Virus record (IMG/VR): IMGVR_UViG_3300042446_000903
Location: 1 to 29,561 of that record
DNA length: 29,561 nt
Source: a virus
Direction: 5' to 3' (one strand)
Shown here: positions 22,423 to 29,561 of the stretch, in pieces
Layout: each line of letters begins with the position of its first letter
Numbering within the stretch: position 1 is the stretch's first letter
Position numbers and translations under genes: made by a program
The notes under the pieces: generated by a model
Told to the model about the DNA's origin: nothing
The model's database searches: none
Seen by the model: only the letters and a program-made list of their open reading frames with translations

Positions 22423-25400
22423 CACAACTCCGCACTTACCCATACTGCTGTATTCAAAATACCCATTGTGTAACCCACTGGCAACTGATTACCAGTATTG
22501 TTATCAGACGAGTATGCCAATGTTTTAAAACCTACAGTGGTAGTTGACTGTCCTGATTGGTAAACCAGCACTCTGGAAATATTAGAACCTGCACTGTATT
22601 GATAGAAATCAAACGAGTGACTACCGCTTCCTGCTGAAGTATAAGCAGTTGGGTCTACTCTCATTGTTACTGGAAAAGAATGACTTATCAGAAGATTCCC
22701 ACCACTTAAACCGACATTCCAATATTGATTAACTGCTTTTATGTTTCCTGCTGGGATTACATGAAAATACCGTTGGCATAGGGCTAGTTCTACACCGTAT
22801 GGTCGTTGTTCAAATGGGGTTGGCTGTGTGTTTGCTTCTAGCTGTACACCAGTCAAATAAAAAGTTGCACCGTTGGTACTAATCCAGTTAACACCGCCAG
22901 AAGTTTTAGGCGTAAAAGAAGTTTTCCAAGAATTAACAGCACCGACAGCATCTGCCCCTGAGCCTAAATCAAACCAAAGACTTAAACTTTCAGTGTTGTT
23001 GGTGCTCCATGAACCACTTGTTTCTCCAGGGATTGTTATAATTTCTTTTTCCCAAGTGTTGGCAGTCGTAATAGTGTAAGTAGCGGTATACATTCTTGAA
23101 GAGGCAGGGTTCTTGATGGATACTGTATATGTCCCAGCAATACTTGAGCGAACCCAGAAAGAAAGAGTTACCGTTTTTGCACTAGCAGTCCCCCATCCCA
23201 AATAAGCGGTGTTTAAACCTTCCATAAAGTGACGTAAACCGTAGTAGGCATCACTGCTAGGGGTGGTTGCTGCTAAAGATGTTAGTAAAGTTGAATATGC
23301 AAATTCACCTGGTGCAACTGTTGATTGAATCATGCTTAATTTAGCATTAAGTGAACTGTATGTTGCCCAACGGTCCAATCCAAACACGTTATTAGCAAAA
23401 CCACTGTTGACGGCAGTGGTGCCTCGTTGAGAAATGCGCATATCGCCGTTAATGATTAAGTTGCGGAAACCAGACACTTGACTTGTTGGTTCAAAAGTAT
23501 CTGTCGCATCGTTGTAGGCAAGAACTTGACCAGCGGTTGCACCAAATGGTCTTATACTTACGCTTTCATTGGTAACGTAATTAGCCCACTCTACTCCATC
23601 GTAGTTTAATTCAAAAAAGTTATCAGCATCTAGGCTGTTGACATAGCCATAGGTTAGTTCCGCGTTTGAACCAGCCCCATTGTTTACCCCAACACCATTT
23701 GTGTCAAATGAACCAAAGCGCCCATCCGTTGGATGAAAAATCAGAGAACTAGGACTCAAGTCCACATAGTCACTAACACCTGCTTCACCTAAGCGAAGGT
23801 ACTGGTTAAATGGTCCAGACTGCCAGTTGGTGCCATCCCAAATGAGTGGTTGATTTTGCACTGGAGTAGCAGCAGATACATCACTAAGGTCGTCTATCGG
23901 ACCGTTGGGTCCAGTAGCACCAGTTGTGCCACTAACGCCAGAAACTCCACTGACGCCAGAGACGCCAGAAACACCAGAAACGCCTTGTGGGCCAGTTGGG
24001 CCAGTATCTCCAATTGCACCACTCACACCCGAAACACCGCTTACCCCTGAGACGCCAGACGGTCCTGTGGCACCGCTAACCCCAGAAACACCACTAGCAC
24101 CTTGTGGACCAGAAGGACCAACAACACCGCTGACTCCAGAAACACCCGATACTCCGCTTGGTCCAGTAGCACCAGTATCGCCAGAGACTCCGCTTACTCC
24201 TGAAACCCCACTAACACCAGAGACACCACTGACGCCCGAAGGTCCGGTTGCGCCAGTATCTCCCTTGTCGCCAGTGCGAACAAAAGTGATGATTACATCT
24301 TGTCCAGATGTCCACGAAGGGGATGAGCCAGTTAGGTAAGAAACAGGAACTTTGTAGTAAGTAGACGCAAATGTGTGAGAACCTGTAATTGCGTAGTAAA
24401 CAAACTGTGCAGAATCGCCAATTGCCTCAACTCTAAAATGACCTTTAACTGCAGATGTTGAATCGTCAATTGTTTCAAGGTACGCGGACACATCGTTAGA
24501 CGTAAAGTCAACTGGGTCTATATATAAAAATGTTGCAGTTGCTAAAGCCGAGTCAAACTTTAAGTTTGCAGCACCCGGGTCGGTGTCGGCAGTGTTGGTT
24601 AGATAGTTATAAGAGAATGTTGCTCCACCAAATGAACCAGTAAGACCAGTTGCACCAGCAACGCCACTTACACCAGAAACTCCTGAGACGCCCGAGACTC
24701 CGCTTACTCCAGATACGCCCGAGACTCCGCTTACCCCAGATACACCACTAGCACCTTGCGGACCAGAAGGACCACTAACACCGCTGACTCCGCTTACGCC
24801 AGAGACCCCCGAAGGTCCTGTAGGACCAGAAACTGTTGAGTCGGCACCGCTTACACCGCTTGCACCGCTTACTCCCTGAGGTCCGCTTGGACCGCTTGGT
24901 CCGGTAGCACCAGTTGGTCCAATATTTGCGTTACCAAACTCAACCCATTGAGAAGTATTGCCATCATTATAGTAAATATAGGTTCTGCCGTTGTCAGAGT
25001 TAAACCAAACATCGTTTACTGACGGTGAAACTGGAGCAGTTGCGGAAACAATATAGGAACCAGAAGCGCCTATAGGACCAGAAGGTCCAGATGGACCAGA
25101 CGGACCAGTGGGTCCAATCTGTCCTAGAGGCTGTGCTCCAATTTCAATCCACTGGGAATCGTAATAAACAAAAGTTTTACCAGAGTCGGACTCAAACCAA
25201 ATCTGGCCAGCAAACGGGGTGCCTGGGGCACTATCAGAGACCGTTGCGCCACCTGCAGCATTGGAGTTAACCCACGCAGTTCCGTTGTATTGCAGAACTT
25301 GGTTGGTAGCAATGCTTGTTATGGTTACGTCTGTTAGGTCGTCAATAGAAGCAACAGTTGATGCAACCCCTGGAACAAACTTTGTTCCGTTGAATTTAAG

Positions 25401-25673
25401 TACTTGGTCGCCAGTTGCGCCAGTTGTGTCTACTTCAATCCCGTCAATAAAGAGAGTAGGAACCTTGAAGGTGTCGTCTGTTTTTAGGACGTTTGCTTCG
25501 TCACGGTAGAGGTTTACATCTCCACCGCCAGTTCCGTCACCCCATACAAGACGACCGCCACCTTGAATCTGGAGTCTTGCAAAAGTTTCTTGGTCTACAA
25601 AAATTGTCAACCCGTCAGAGCCAGCAGACGACAGCTGCTTAATAGCAATAGGGGTTATAAATTTTTGAGCCAT
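22422..25673 (-). CDS. Large collagen-like tail fibre, 1083 aa
   Basis: The largest fibre here. The N-terminus [14 protein letters not shown] and the following module ([49 protein letters not shown]) form the base. Two '[20 protein letters not shown] / [16 protein letters not shown]' units follow. Two collagen-type tracts ([13 protein letters not shown] and long Gly-Val-Ser runs, about 185-345 and 475-615) flank a folded domain ([38 protein letters not shown]). The head, about residues 734-1083, opens [18 protein letters not shown] and contains a jelly-roll-like region ([40 protein letters not shown]), a widespread phage C-terminal carbohydrate-binding-like module. It is probably the main long tail fibre. 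The start has GAGG upstream. Confidence 0.85.
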   Translation of the reverse strand: MAQKFITPIAIKQLSSAGSDGLTIFVDQETFARLQIQGGGRLVWGDGTGGGDVNLYRDEANVLKTDDTFKVPTLFIDGIEVDTTGATGDQVLKFNGTKFVPGVASTVASIDDLTDVTITSIATNQVLQYNGTAWVNSNAAGGATVSDSAPGTPFAGQIWFESDSGKTFVYYDSQWIEIGAQPLGQIGPTGPSGPSGPSGPIGASGSYIVSATAPVSPSVNDVWFNSDNGRTYIYYNDGNTSQWVEFGNANIGPTGATGPSGPSGPQGVSGASGVSGADSTVSGPTGPSGVSGVSGVSGVSGPSGPQGASGVSGVSGVSGVSGVSGVSGVSGVSGVSGVAGATGLTGSFGGATFSYNYLTNTADTDPGAANLKFDSALATATFLYIDPVDFTSNDVSAYLETIDDSTSAVKGHFRVEAIGDSAQFVYYAITGSHTFASTYYKVPVSYLTGSSPSWTSGQDVIITFVRTGDKGDTGATGPSGVSGVSGVSGVSGVSGVSGDTGATGPSGVSGVSGVSGVVGPSGPQGASGVSGVSGATGPSGVSGVSGVSGVSGAIGDTGPTGPQGVSGVSGVSGVSGVSGVSGTTGATGPNGPIDDLSDVSAATPVQNQPLIWDGTNWQSGPFNQYLRLGEAGVSDYVDLSPSSLIFHPTDGRFGSFDTNGVGVNNGAGSNAELTYGYVNSLDADNFFELNYDGVEWANYVTNESVSIRPFGATAGQVLAYNDATDTFEPTSQVSGFRNLIINGDMRISQRGTTAVNSGFANNVFGLDRWATYSSLNAKLSMIQSTVAPGEFAYSTLLTSLAATTPSSDAYYGLRHFMEGLNTAYLGWGTASAKTVTLSFWVRSSIAGTYTVSIKNPASSRMYTATYTITTANTWEKEIITIPGETSGSWSTNNTESLSLWFDLGSGADAVGAVNSWKTSFTPKTSGGVNWISTNGATFYLTGVQLEANTQPTPFEQRPYGVELALCQRYFHVIPAGNIKAVNQYWNVGLSGGNLLISHSFPVTMRVDPTAYTSAGSGSHSFDFYQYSAGSNISRVLVYQSGQSTTTVGFKTLAYSSDNNTGNQLPVGYTMGILNTAVWVSAEL

Positions 25674-25716
25674 GACCTCAGTCGTTTCTCTTGTTAATAC
25701 CCCTCAGGGCTAAGCA

Positions 25717-25905
25717 TTAAGCTTTTTTGCCGAATGCTGTATCTTTTGGATTCAGGTAACGCATGATAACAGGGAGACCGGCTGCCCAGAGAGCATTTGC
25801 TGCCATCTTGATGTCTCCTGTTGATGCGTAAACCGCTACTGCTGCACCAAGGACGCTTCTTGCGTATGATGCTGCCATTGCTTTTTGTTCTGCTGTAATT
25901 TTCAT
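25717..25905 (-). CDS. Holin-like small membrane protein, 62 aa
   Basis: Has AGGATAGG ahead of ATG 25905. The product begins MKITAEQKAMAASYARSVLG, has a hydrophobic Ala-rich segment (VLGAAVAVYASTG) and a second (ANALWAAGLPVIMRYL), and ends NPKDTAFGKKA. The pattern of two short Ala-rich helices, 'P-V-x-x-R-Y-L-N-P-x-D-x-A-F-G' and a charged tail resembles the r1t-type and actinophage-type small holins, which form the membrane hole for lysis. No endolysin gene lies next to it, so lysis genes would be scattered. A minor virion or membrane protein is the alternative. Confidence 0.6.
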   Translation of the reverse strand: MKITAEQKAMAASYARSVLGAAVAVYASTGDIKMAANALWAAGLPVIMRYLNPKDTAFGKKA

Positions 25906-25911
25906 GTTTGC

Positions 25912-27225
25912 CTATCCTGTAACTACAATTTTGTAGTCGCCTGCCGTGATTGTTCCGAGAAGAGTAACTGTTACCGTGTCGGCATTTGTGCGGACAATGT
26001 CGCCTACCACTGTTGCACCACTTGATACTTCATAAATCTGAACAATAACGTCAGCCGAGTTAAACATGTGGTTAACTGCAGTTGTAGAAGTCCCTGCAGC
26101 GCTTGCATCGCAGCCTTTGCTCGTAATGCGGGAAAGGGTCGGAGTGGAAGTGTTTGGAGTTCCTCCAGACGTTCTAGTACCAAGGTTTTCACGAGCCTGT
26201 GCGGCTGTTGAGGCGTTGGTACCACCATGTTCTATAGCAACATCTGTGGCTGCCCATGTTCCTGTCGCGATTGTTCCAAGGGTTGTGATGGTGTTTTGAC
26301 CAATATAACCAGAATCAATATCGATAGCGTCTGAAGAAACAGAGATACGACCTGCTGTTCCAACAGCATCAATTGTATTTCCGCTCTTTGTAAGACCGTT
26401 ACCGGCAGTAATTTGACCAGCGCCAGAGAACTGAACCCAAGCGATTGCGTCAGTACCTACAGTAATGGCTCCGTTGCTTGTAACAACCCAACCAGAGTCT
26501 GCGTTTACGGTACCTTCTTCAACGAATGTAAAGGCCCCACCAGACACTTCACCAGTTCCGTCAAAGTCTGTTGCACGAACTGCAGCGCCAGATGCTTGAA
26601 CAACGTAGATTCCGTTTTCAGAAGACGTACCCTGATTCTTAACAAGAACACGGTCGCCGGTAGCAAGGGTTACCCCGTCAATTGCATCGCCGTTTTCTAA
26701 GCCGGAAGCAAGAAGCACTGCCGCAATAGTTGCAGCACGGACTGACTGCTTAACGTCAAGACCCGAACGGGCTGCATCTACATAGGCTTTAGTGGCAGCA
26801 TGATTATCGTCTGTTGGTGTACCAAACTTTGCCTGGCCGCTTCCATCCCGAATTACCAGTTTACCTGCAGTTGATTCAGATGTCGCATCACCTAATTTTG
26901 TGAAATCTGCTGCGGTCATTAGTCCAGCGCTTGCAGAAGTTGCAAGGTTTGGAGTAATGGTGATTTGACCATTGGATTCAACGATGGTCAGCGAGTAAGC
27001 TTGCGCTCCTCCTGCGATTACGCCAGCCTGATTGCCAATCCCGGCAACAACCTTTCGCCACGCGGCAGCGGTTGAATCGTAGATTTTAATAACGCCATCG
27101 GCGCTATTGAAGTACATTCGACCATCAAAAAGGTCGGTTGATGGGTCGGTTCCGAGAACCTCAAAACTGGCATTAACGAGCTGATTGCGATTAAGGTCAA
27201 TATTTGTTAAAAATTTTTGTGCCAT
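25912..27225 (-). CDS. Tail fibre protein without collagen tract, 437 aa
   Basis: Starts MAQKFLTNIDLNRNQLVNAS, related to the N-terminus of the 1083-aa fibre. The base has DGRMYFNSADGVIKIYDSTA then AAWRKVV. A helical GLDVKQSVRAATIAAV segment precedes a domain with ATGDRVLVKNQGTSSENGIY and RATDFDGTGEVSGGAFTFVE, paralogous to one in the 594-aa fibre. The shaft continues with AGQITAGNGLTKSGNTIDAV and IEHGGTNASTAAQARENLGT, common phage fibre repeats. The last 70 residues (TAVNHMFNSADVIVQIYEVS, TVTVTLLGTITAGDYKIVVT) match a C-terminal beta domain also seen in the 102-aa protein upstream. AGAGGA is the ribosome site. It is probably a proximal or short tail fibre. Confidence 0.82.
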   Translation of the reverse strand: MAQKFLTNIDLNRNQLVNASFEVLGTDPSTDLFDGRMYFNSADGVIKIYDSTAAAWRKVVAGIGNQAGVIAGGAQAYSLTIVESNGQITITPNLATSASAGLMTAADFTKLGDATSESTAGKLVIRDGSGQAKFGTPTDDNHAATKAYVDAARSGLDVKQSVRAATIAAVLLASGLENGDAIDGVTLATGDRVLVKNQGTSSENGIYVVQASGAAVRATDFDGTGEVSGGAFTFVEEGTVNADSGWVVTSNGAITVGTDAIAWVQFSGAGQITAGNGLTKSGNTIDAVGTAGRISVSSDAIDIDSGYIGQNTITTLGTIATGTWAATDVAIEHGGTNASTAAQARENLGTRTSGGTPNTSTPTLSRITSKGCDASAAGTSTTAVNHMFNSADVIVQIYEVSSGATVVGDIVRTNADTVTVTLLGTITAGDYKIVVTG

Positions 27226-27237
27226 TTTTCCTCTACC

Positions 27238-27546
27238 CTATGTGAGATATGCTTTTCCAGAGAATGCCACAGAGAACGTCACCGTAACCTGAGTATTACT
27301 ATTGTATTGTACCTCACCAAATACATGCGTATCTGCAGAGTCCACGATGGTTACCGAAGGTTTGCCTCCAAGCGTGTGAGTTATGACCCAAGTCGCCGAT
27401 GCTACTTGCTGAACAAATTCGTATCTTCTCGTATTTCCGGCACTTGCTGAGAGCCTGACTACGACTTGATTTGGAGCGTCCTGGTTAACAACAACCTTAT
27501 TTGCCGTGTCCTCATTTACTATGACATTGTTGGGGACGTTGCTCAC
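27238..27546 (-). CDS. Small virion protein with fibre-type C-terminal domain, 102 aa
   Basis: The N-terminal 35 residues contain short repeated phrases (NVIVNEDTANKVVVNQDAPN, QVVVRLS), a beta-hairpin-like repeat seen in baseplate-attached phage proteins. The rest (YEFVQQVASATWVITHTLGG, KPSVTIVDSADTHVFGEVQY, VTVTFSVAFSGKAYL) is a small beta-sandwich domain common in fibre and baseplate proteins. It starts inside the end of the 127-aa gene (4-base overlap) and precedes the 437-aa fibre, so it may connect fibre and baseplate. Confidence 0.7.
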   Translation of the reverse strand: MSNVPNNVIVNEDTANKVVVNQDAPNQVVVRLSASAGNTRRYEFVQQVASATWVITHTLGGKPSVTIVDSADTHVFGEVQYNSNTQVTVTFSVAFSGKAYLT

Positions 27547-27926
27547 CTAGTTACCTCAGGGCTCAAGTTGAACGTCCCCTGAAGGACTCGGGAGACAATA
27601 TTGTCTGTTGATATTATTTCAAGGTCATAAACGCCGCTCGTGGTTACAGACGCCGTTGTAGCGGCTGAAACATTAATTGAAATTTTATTTATATCTCCGG
27701 GAACCGGATTTATCACTAGCGCACCATTCTGGGTTGTGAGATTAAGCAGGAATGTCGTGGAGTCAATAGTTCTTCTAACTTGCATTCTTGCCGAATACCC
27801 CGTCAACGAAAAGGGCTCAAACGTGTTTCCAGTAGGGTCGGCCTCAATATCTGGCTGTTCAATTTCGATAAGGCGCGTAAAAGTTGAGCCCTGTTGACAA
27901 GTCATATTGTAATTACCAGCCAACAT
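27543..27926 (-). CDS. Baseplate-associated virion protein, 127 aa
   Basis: First gene of the long - strand cluster, with GGAGG (27941-27937) 10 bases before ATG 27926. The sequence YNMTCQQGSTFTRLIEIEQP, FSLTGYSARMQVRRTID, SGVYDLEIIS, VLQGTFNLSPEVTR matches a common small phage structural protein pattern: '..QG-x-T-F....L-T-G-Y-x-A-R-x-Q-V-R....Y-D-L-E...G-x-x-x-x-S-P-E-V-T-R'. Such proteins are found in baseplate/neck regions. The exact location in the virion is unknown. Confidence 0.75.
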   Translation of the reverse strand: MLAGNYNMTCQQGSTFTRLIEIEQPDIEADPTGNTFEPFSLTGYSARMQVRRTIDSTTFLLNLTTQNGALVINPVPGDINKISINVSAATTASVTTSGVYDLEIISTDNIVSRVLQGTFNLSPEVTR

Positions 27927-28076
27927 TTGTAACAGTCCTCCAAAAATAAACGCGCTTACTAATTGATTGTATGTTATTATCCCTCATTTTGACCCCAAGT
28001 ATTGCGCGCCTCGGTGGTATTTTTATTTAAAGAATTGCCAAAAAGGCTTAATGTTTGTAATAAGGTTTCTTTCGTC
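27927..28076. promoter_or_regulatory. Divergent intergenic region, likely promoters for both strands
   Basis: This AT-rich gap of 150 bp separates the - strand fibre cluster from the + strand glycosyltransferases, so both transcripts should start here. On the - strand TAATAA and GGAGG are seen. On the + strand TATTTTTATTT and AAGG lie before ATG 28077. I could not find a consensus -35/-10 pair with 16-18 bp spacing on either strand. It may use a phage-specific promoter. Confidence 0.45.
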
Positions 28077-29168
28077 ATGAAAAAACCACAAAAGCCCACA
28101 ATTGCGTTTCTGACTCACGACTGGGCGTGGGGGACCGACCCCCTGGAACCGAACGGATGTGCTTGGTACAGATGCAAGCTCCCTTCAGACGAGCTCAATA
28201 AGCGTGGATGGTTCTCGGCAGTAGGTTTTCCAGGATTTAACAATACTCAGGGGTTTGGAATGCTTGTCGAAGGAGACAGGGCTGTCCATGGCTGGGACAT
28301 CATAGTTCTTAAGCTTTTAATGCAAAAAGAAGTTCTTGAGTCGATTCCGAAAGCGCAGGCTTTAGGGCAGAAAATTATCGTAGACGTGGATGACTGGTTT
28401 GACGGCTTGTCAGAAGCGAACCGCGCCTTCAAAGCAACTGACCCAAAAGAAAATCCTGACTCAAACAGAGAGCTTTATGCTCAAATTATCTTGGCTGCTG
28501 ATGCTGTAATTACATCAACTCCATTTTTGTTTGAGTATTACGGAAAAATCAGAGACAACGTTTTCTTGGTTCGTAATGGTATAGACATAGACAGATGGAC
28601 GAGAAAACAGCCCAATACGACAAGAAAAACGAAAATTGGTTGGGTTGGGGCAACCCACTGGCGTTCCAACGACCTAGAGCAACTGAATAATTTTTTTGGA
28701 AAGTATTTAGAAACCAGGGATGTTTTGTTTCATCATTCGGGCCACAGCGATACGGCTCCGCTGGCTCACGAGTTGCTTAAGGTAGATGAAAAAAGAGCAA
28801 GCAAAACGTACATGGCATCAATCATGTCATATCCAGAAATTCTTAAACCTATTGATGTTGGCATAATACCTCTAAATAATATTGAATTTAATCATGCTAA
28901 ATCTTTTATAAAAGGATTGGAATATGCTGCTGCAGGTATTCCTTTTGTTTCTTCATACTCTCCGGAGTATCAATATCTGGCTGATGCTGGGGTTGGAAGA
29001 ATTGCCAAAAACGCAAAAGAGTGGACGTATCACCTTGACGAGTTGCTCGATTTTCACAAATGGCGAGATGAAGTACAAGAGAACTACATCAACCTAAAAC
29101 CTTTTTCAATGGATGCCCGCGGCGACGACTGGGATGCCACGATGAAATTCATTAAGGAAAACCTTTAG
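28077..29168 (+). CDS. GT-B fold glycosyltransferase, 363 aa
   Basis: The frame is open from a TTG at 28002, but the ATG at 28077 is preferred. It gives MKKPQKPTIAFLTHDWAWGT, a normal Rossmann start, whereas the 25 upstream residues do not look like a domain. N-terminal half: AWYRCKLPSDEL, KIIVDVDDWFDGL at 99-111 and AADAVITSTPFL at 140-151. C-terminal half: VRNGIDIDRW, KIGWVGATHWRSNDLEQL at 186-203, VGIIPLNNIEFNHAKSFIKG at 261-280 and LEYAAAGIPFVSS at 281-293, the nucleotide-sugar-binding end of GT4-type enzymes. A glycosylation role on virion or host glycans is inferred. The next gene follows 2 bases after its stop. Confidence 0.85.
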   Translation: MKKPQKPTIAFLTHDWAWGTDPLEPNGCAWYRCKLPSDELNKRGWFSAVGFPGFNNTQGFGMLVEGDRAVHGWDIIVLKLLMQKEVLESIPKAQALGQKIIVDVDDWFDGLSEANRAFKATDPKENPDSNRELYAQIILAADAVITSTPFLFEYYGKIRDNVFLVRNGIDIDRWTRKQPNTTRKTKIGWVGATHWRSNDLEQLNNFFGKYLETRDVLFHHSGHSDTAPLAHELLKVDEKRASKTYMASIMSYPEILKPIDVGIIPLNNIEFNHAKSFIKGLEYAAAGIPFVSSYSPEYQYLADAGVGRIAKNAKEWTYHLDELLDFHKWRDEVQENYINLKPFSMDARGDDWDATMKFIKENL

Positions 29169-29170
29169 TC

Positions 29171-29561
29171 ATGAGTGACATTCAGTGGACTTTCGGAATA
29201 GTCACAGGATTTGAAGACCATCAAAGACTTGCTGAGATAATTGATTCAATAAAAAATTTGTCTATTCCCGAATATGAAATTCTACTCATTGGTGGAGCCG
29301 ATACCAAATTTATTAATTCTAACGAAAACGTAAAGATTGTTGATTTTGACGAATCACAAAAACCTAGATGGATAACCAGAAAAAAGAACATTCTTGCTAA
29401 CGAAGCAAAGTACGACAATATTGTTTTAATGCATGACTATCACGTTTTTGATAAAGACTGGTATATAAATTTTAAATCTTTTGGTTTGGATTGGGAAATA
29501 TGTTCATGTCCTCAGTATTTGATTACTGGAGCCAGAAACCCAATGGATTGGTCACTTTGGG
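29171..29561 (+). CDS. GT2-like (GT-A) glycosyltransferase, N-terminal part, runs off the window
   Basis: ATG 29171 follows the previous stop by 2 bases, and the frame is open for 130 codons to the edge. The product starts MSDIQWTFGIVTGFEDHQRL and continues with AEIIDSIKNLSIPEYEILLI, GGADTKFI, KPRWITRKKNILANEAKYDN and IVLMHDYHVFDKDWY. The order 'beta strand - ...EIL(L)I-G-G - ...RKKNILA..A - I-V-L-M-H-D-Y' resembles GT-A enzymes, in which the HDY acidic residue stands where the D-x-D would be. It may be a two-gene glycosylation unit with the preceding GT-B enzyme. The C-terminus is outside the window. Confidence 0.7.
   Translation, partial: MSDIQWTFGIVTGFEDHQRLAEIIDSIKNLSIPEYEILLIGGADTKFINSNENVKIVDFDESQKPRWITRKKNILANEAKYDNIVLMHDYHVFDKDWYINFKSFGLDWEICSCPQYLITGARNPMDWSLW

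Noticed and set aside
25690-25730. Possible terminator near the start of the 1083-aa fibre (CCCTCAGGG and a T-run)
   Set aside because: The stem is only 3-4 bp and the T-run is on the + strand inside the end of the holin-like gene, the wrong strand for the operon.
28002-28076. TTG-initiated N-terminal extension of the GT-B glycosyltransferase
   Set aside because: The extra 25 residues do not resemble a domain. The ATG at 28077 gives the normal start of a Rossmann fold with an AAGG upstream.

Overview
This window is part of the structural region of a tailed phage (Caudoviricetes). The left end encodes baseplate proteins: a baseplate J-like protein, a tail-protein-I-like protein, and the tail end of a gene that may be gp25-like. 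This points to a contractile-tail (myovirus-type) particle. Genes are tightly packed with stop/start overlaps. There are no housekeeping genes and no RNA genes that I can see. Moderate GC, many collagen-like fibres, a viral flavin-dependent halogenase and 2-oxoglutarate oxygenases recall aquatic phages, but the host cannot be told from this window.

Layout. (1) Positions 1-7564, + strand: baseplate genes, a repeat-containing fibre, then a tandem duplication of a fibronectin-III/cysteine-rich adhesin followed by a 67-aa protein, ending in a small zinc-ribbon-like protein. (2) Positions 27926 down to 7573, - strand, about 20 kb of almost gap-free genes. It begins with two small virion proteins, then a fibre, a holin-like protein, and a run of fibre genes rich in Gly-Val-Ser or Gly-Pro-Thr repeats. 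One of these fibres carries an extraordinary 140-residue histidine-rich segment. The strand then passes into an enzyme island: a 359-aa unknown, a tryptophan-halogenase-like protein, an unknown, two 2OG-Fe(II) oxygenases, two small proteins and an FkbM methyltransferase. It then returns to three more collagen-like fibres, a vestigial HNH endonuclease and a GT4 glycosyltransferase. (3) Positions 28077-29561, + strand: a GT-B glycosyltransferase and the start of a GT2-like glycosyltransferase, divergent from the fibre operon.

How it may work together. About ten fibre genes share interchangeable N-terminal anchors and have different C-terminal heads, suggesting a branched or exchangeable receptor-binding apparatus. 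Halogenase, two hydroxylase-type oxygenases, a methyltransferase and three glycosyltransferases sit inside or beside this fibre cluster. The most interesting hypothesis is that the phage chemically decorates its own collagen-like fibres, or host surface glycans. This is inferred from gene context and is not shown by the sequence. Two small genes (9658-9813, 22270-22422) and two gene remnants (5492-5536, 8616-8789) were found by reading the gaps between the larger genes.
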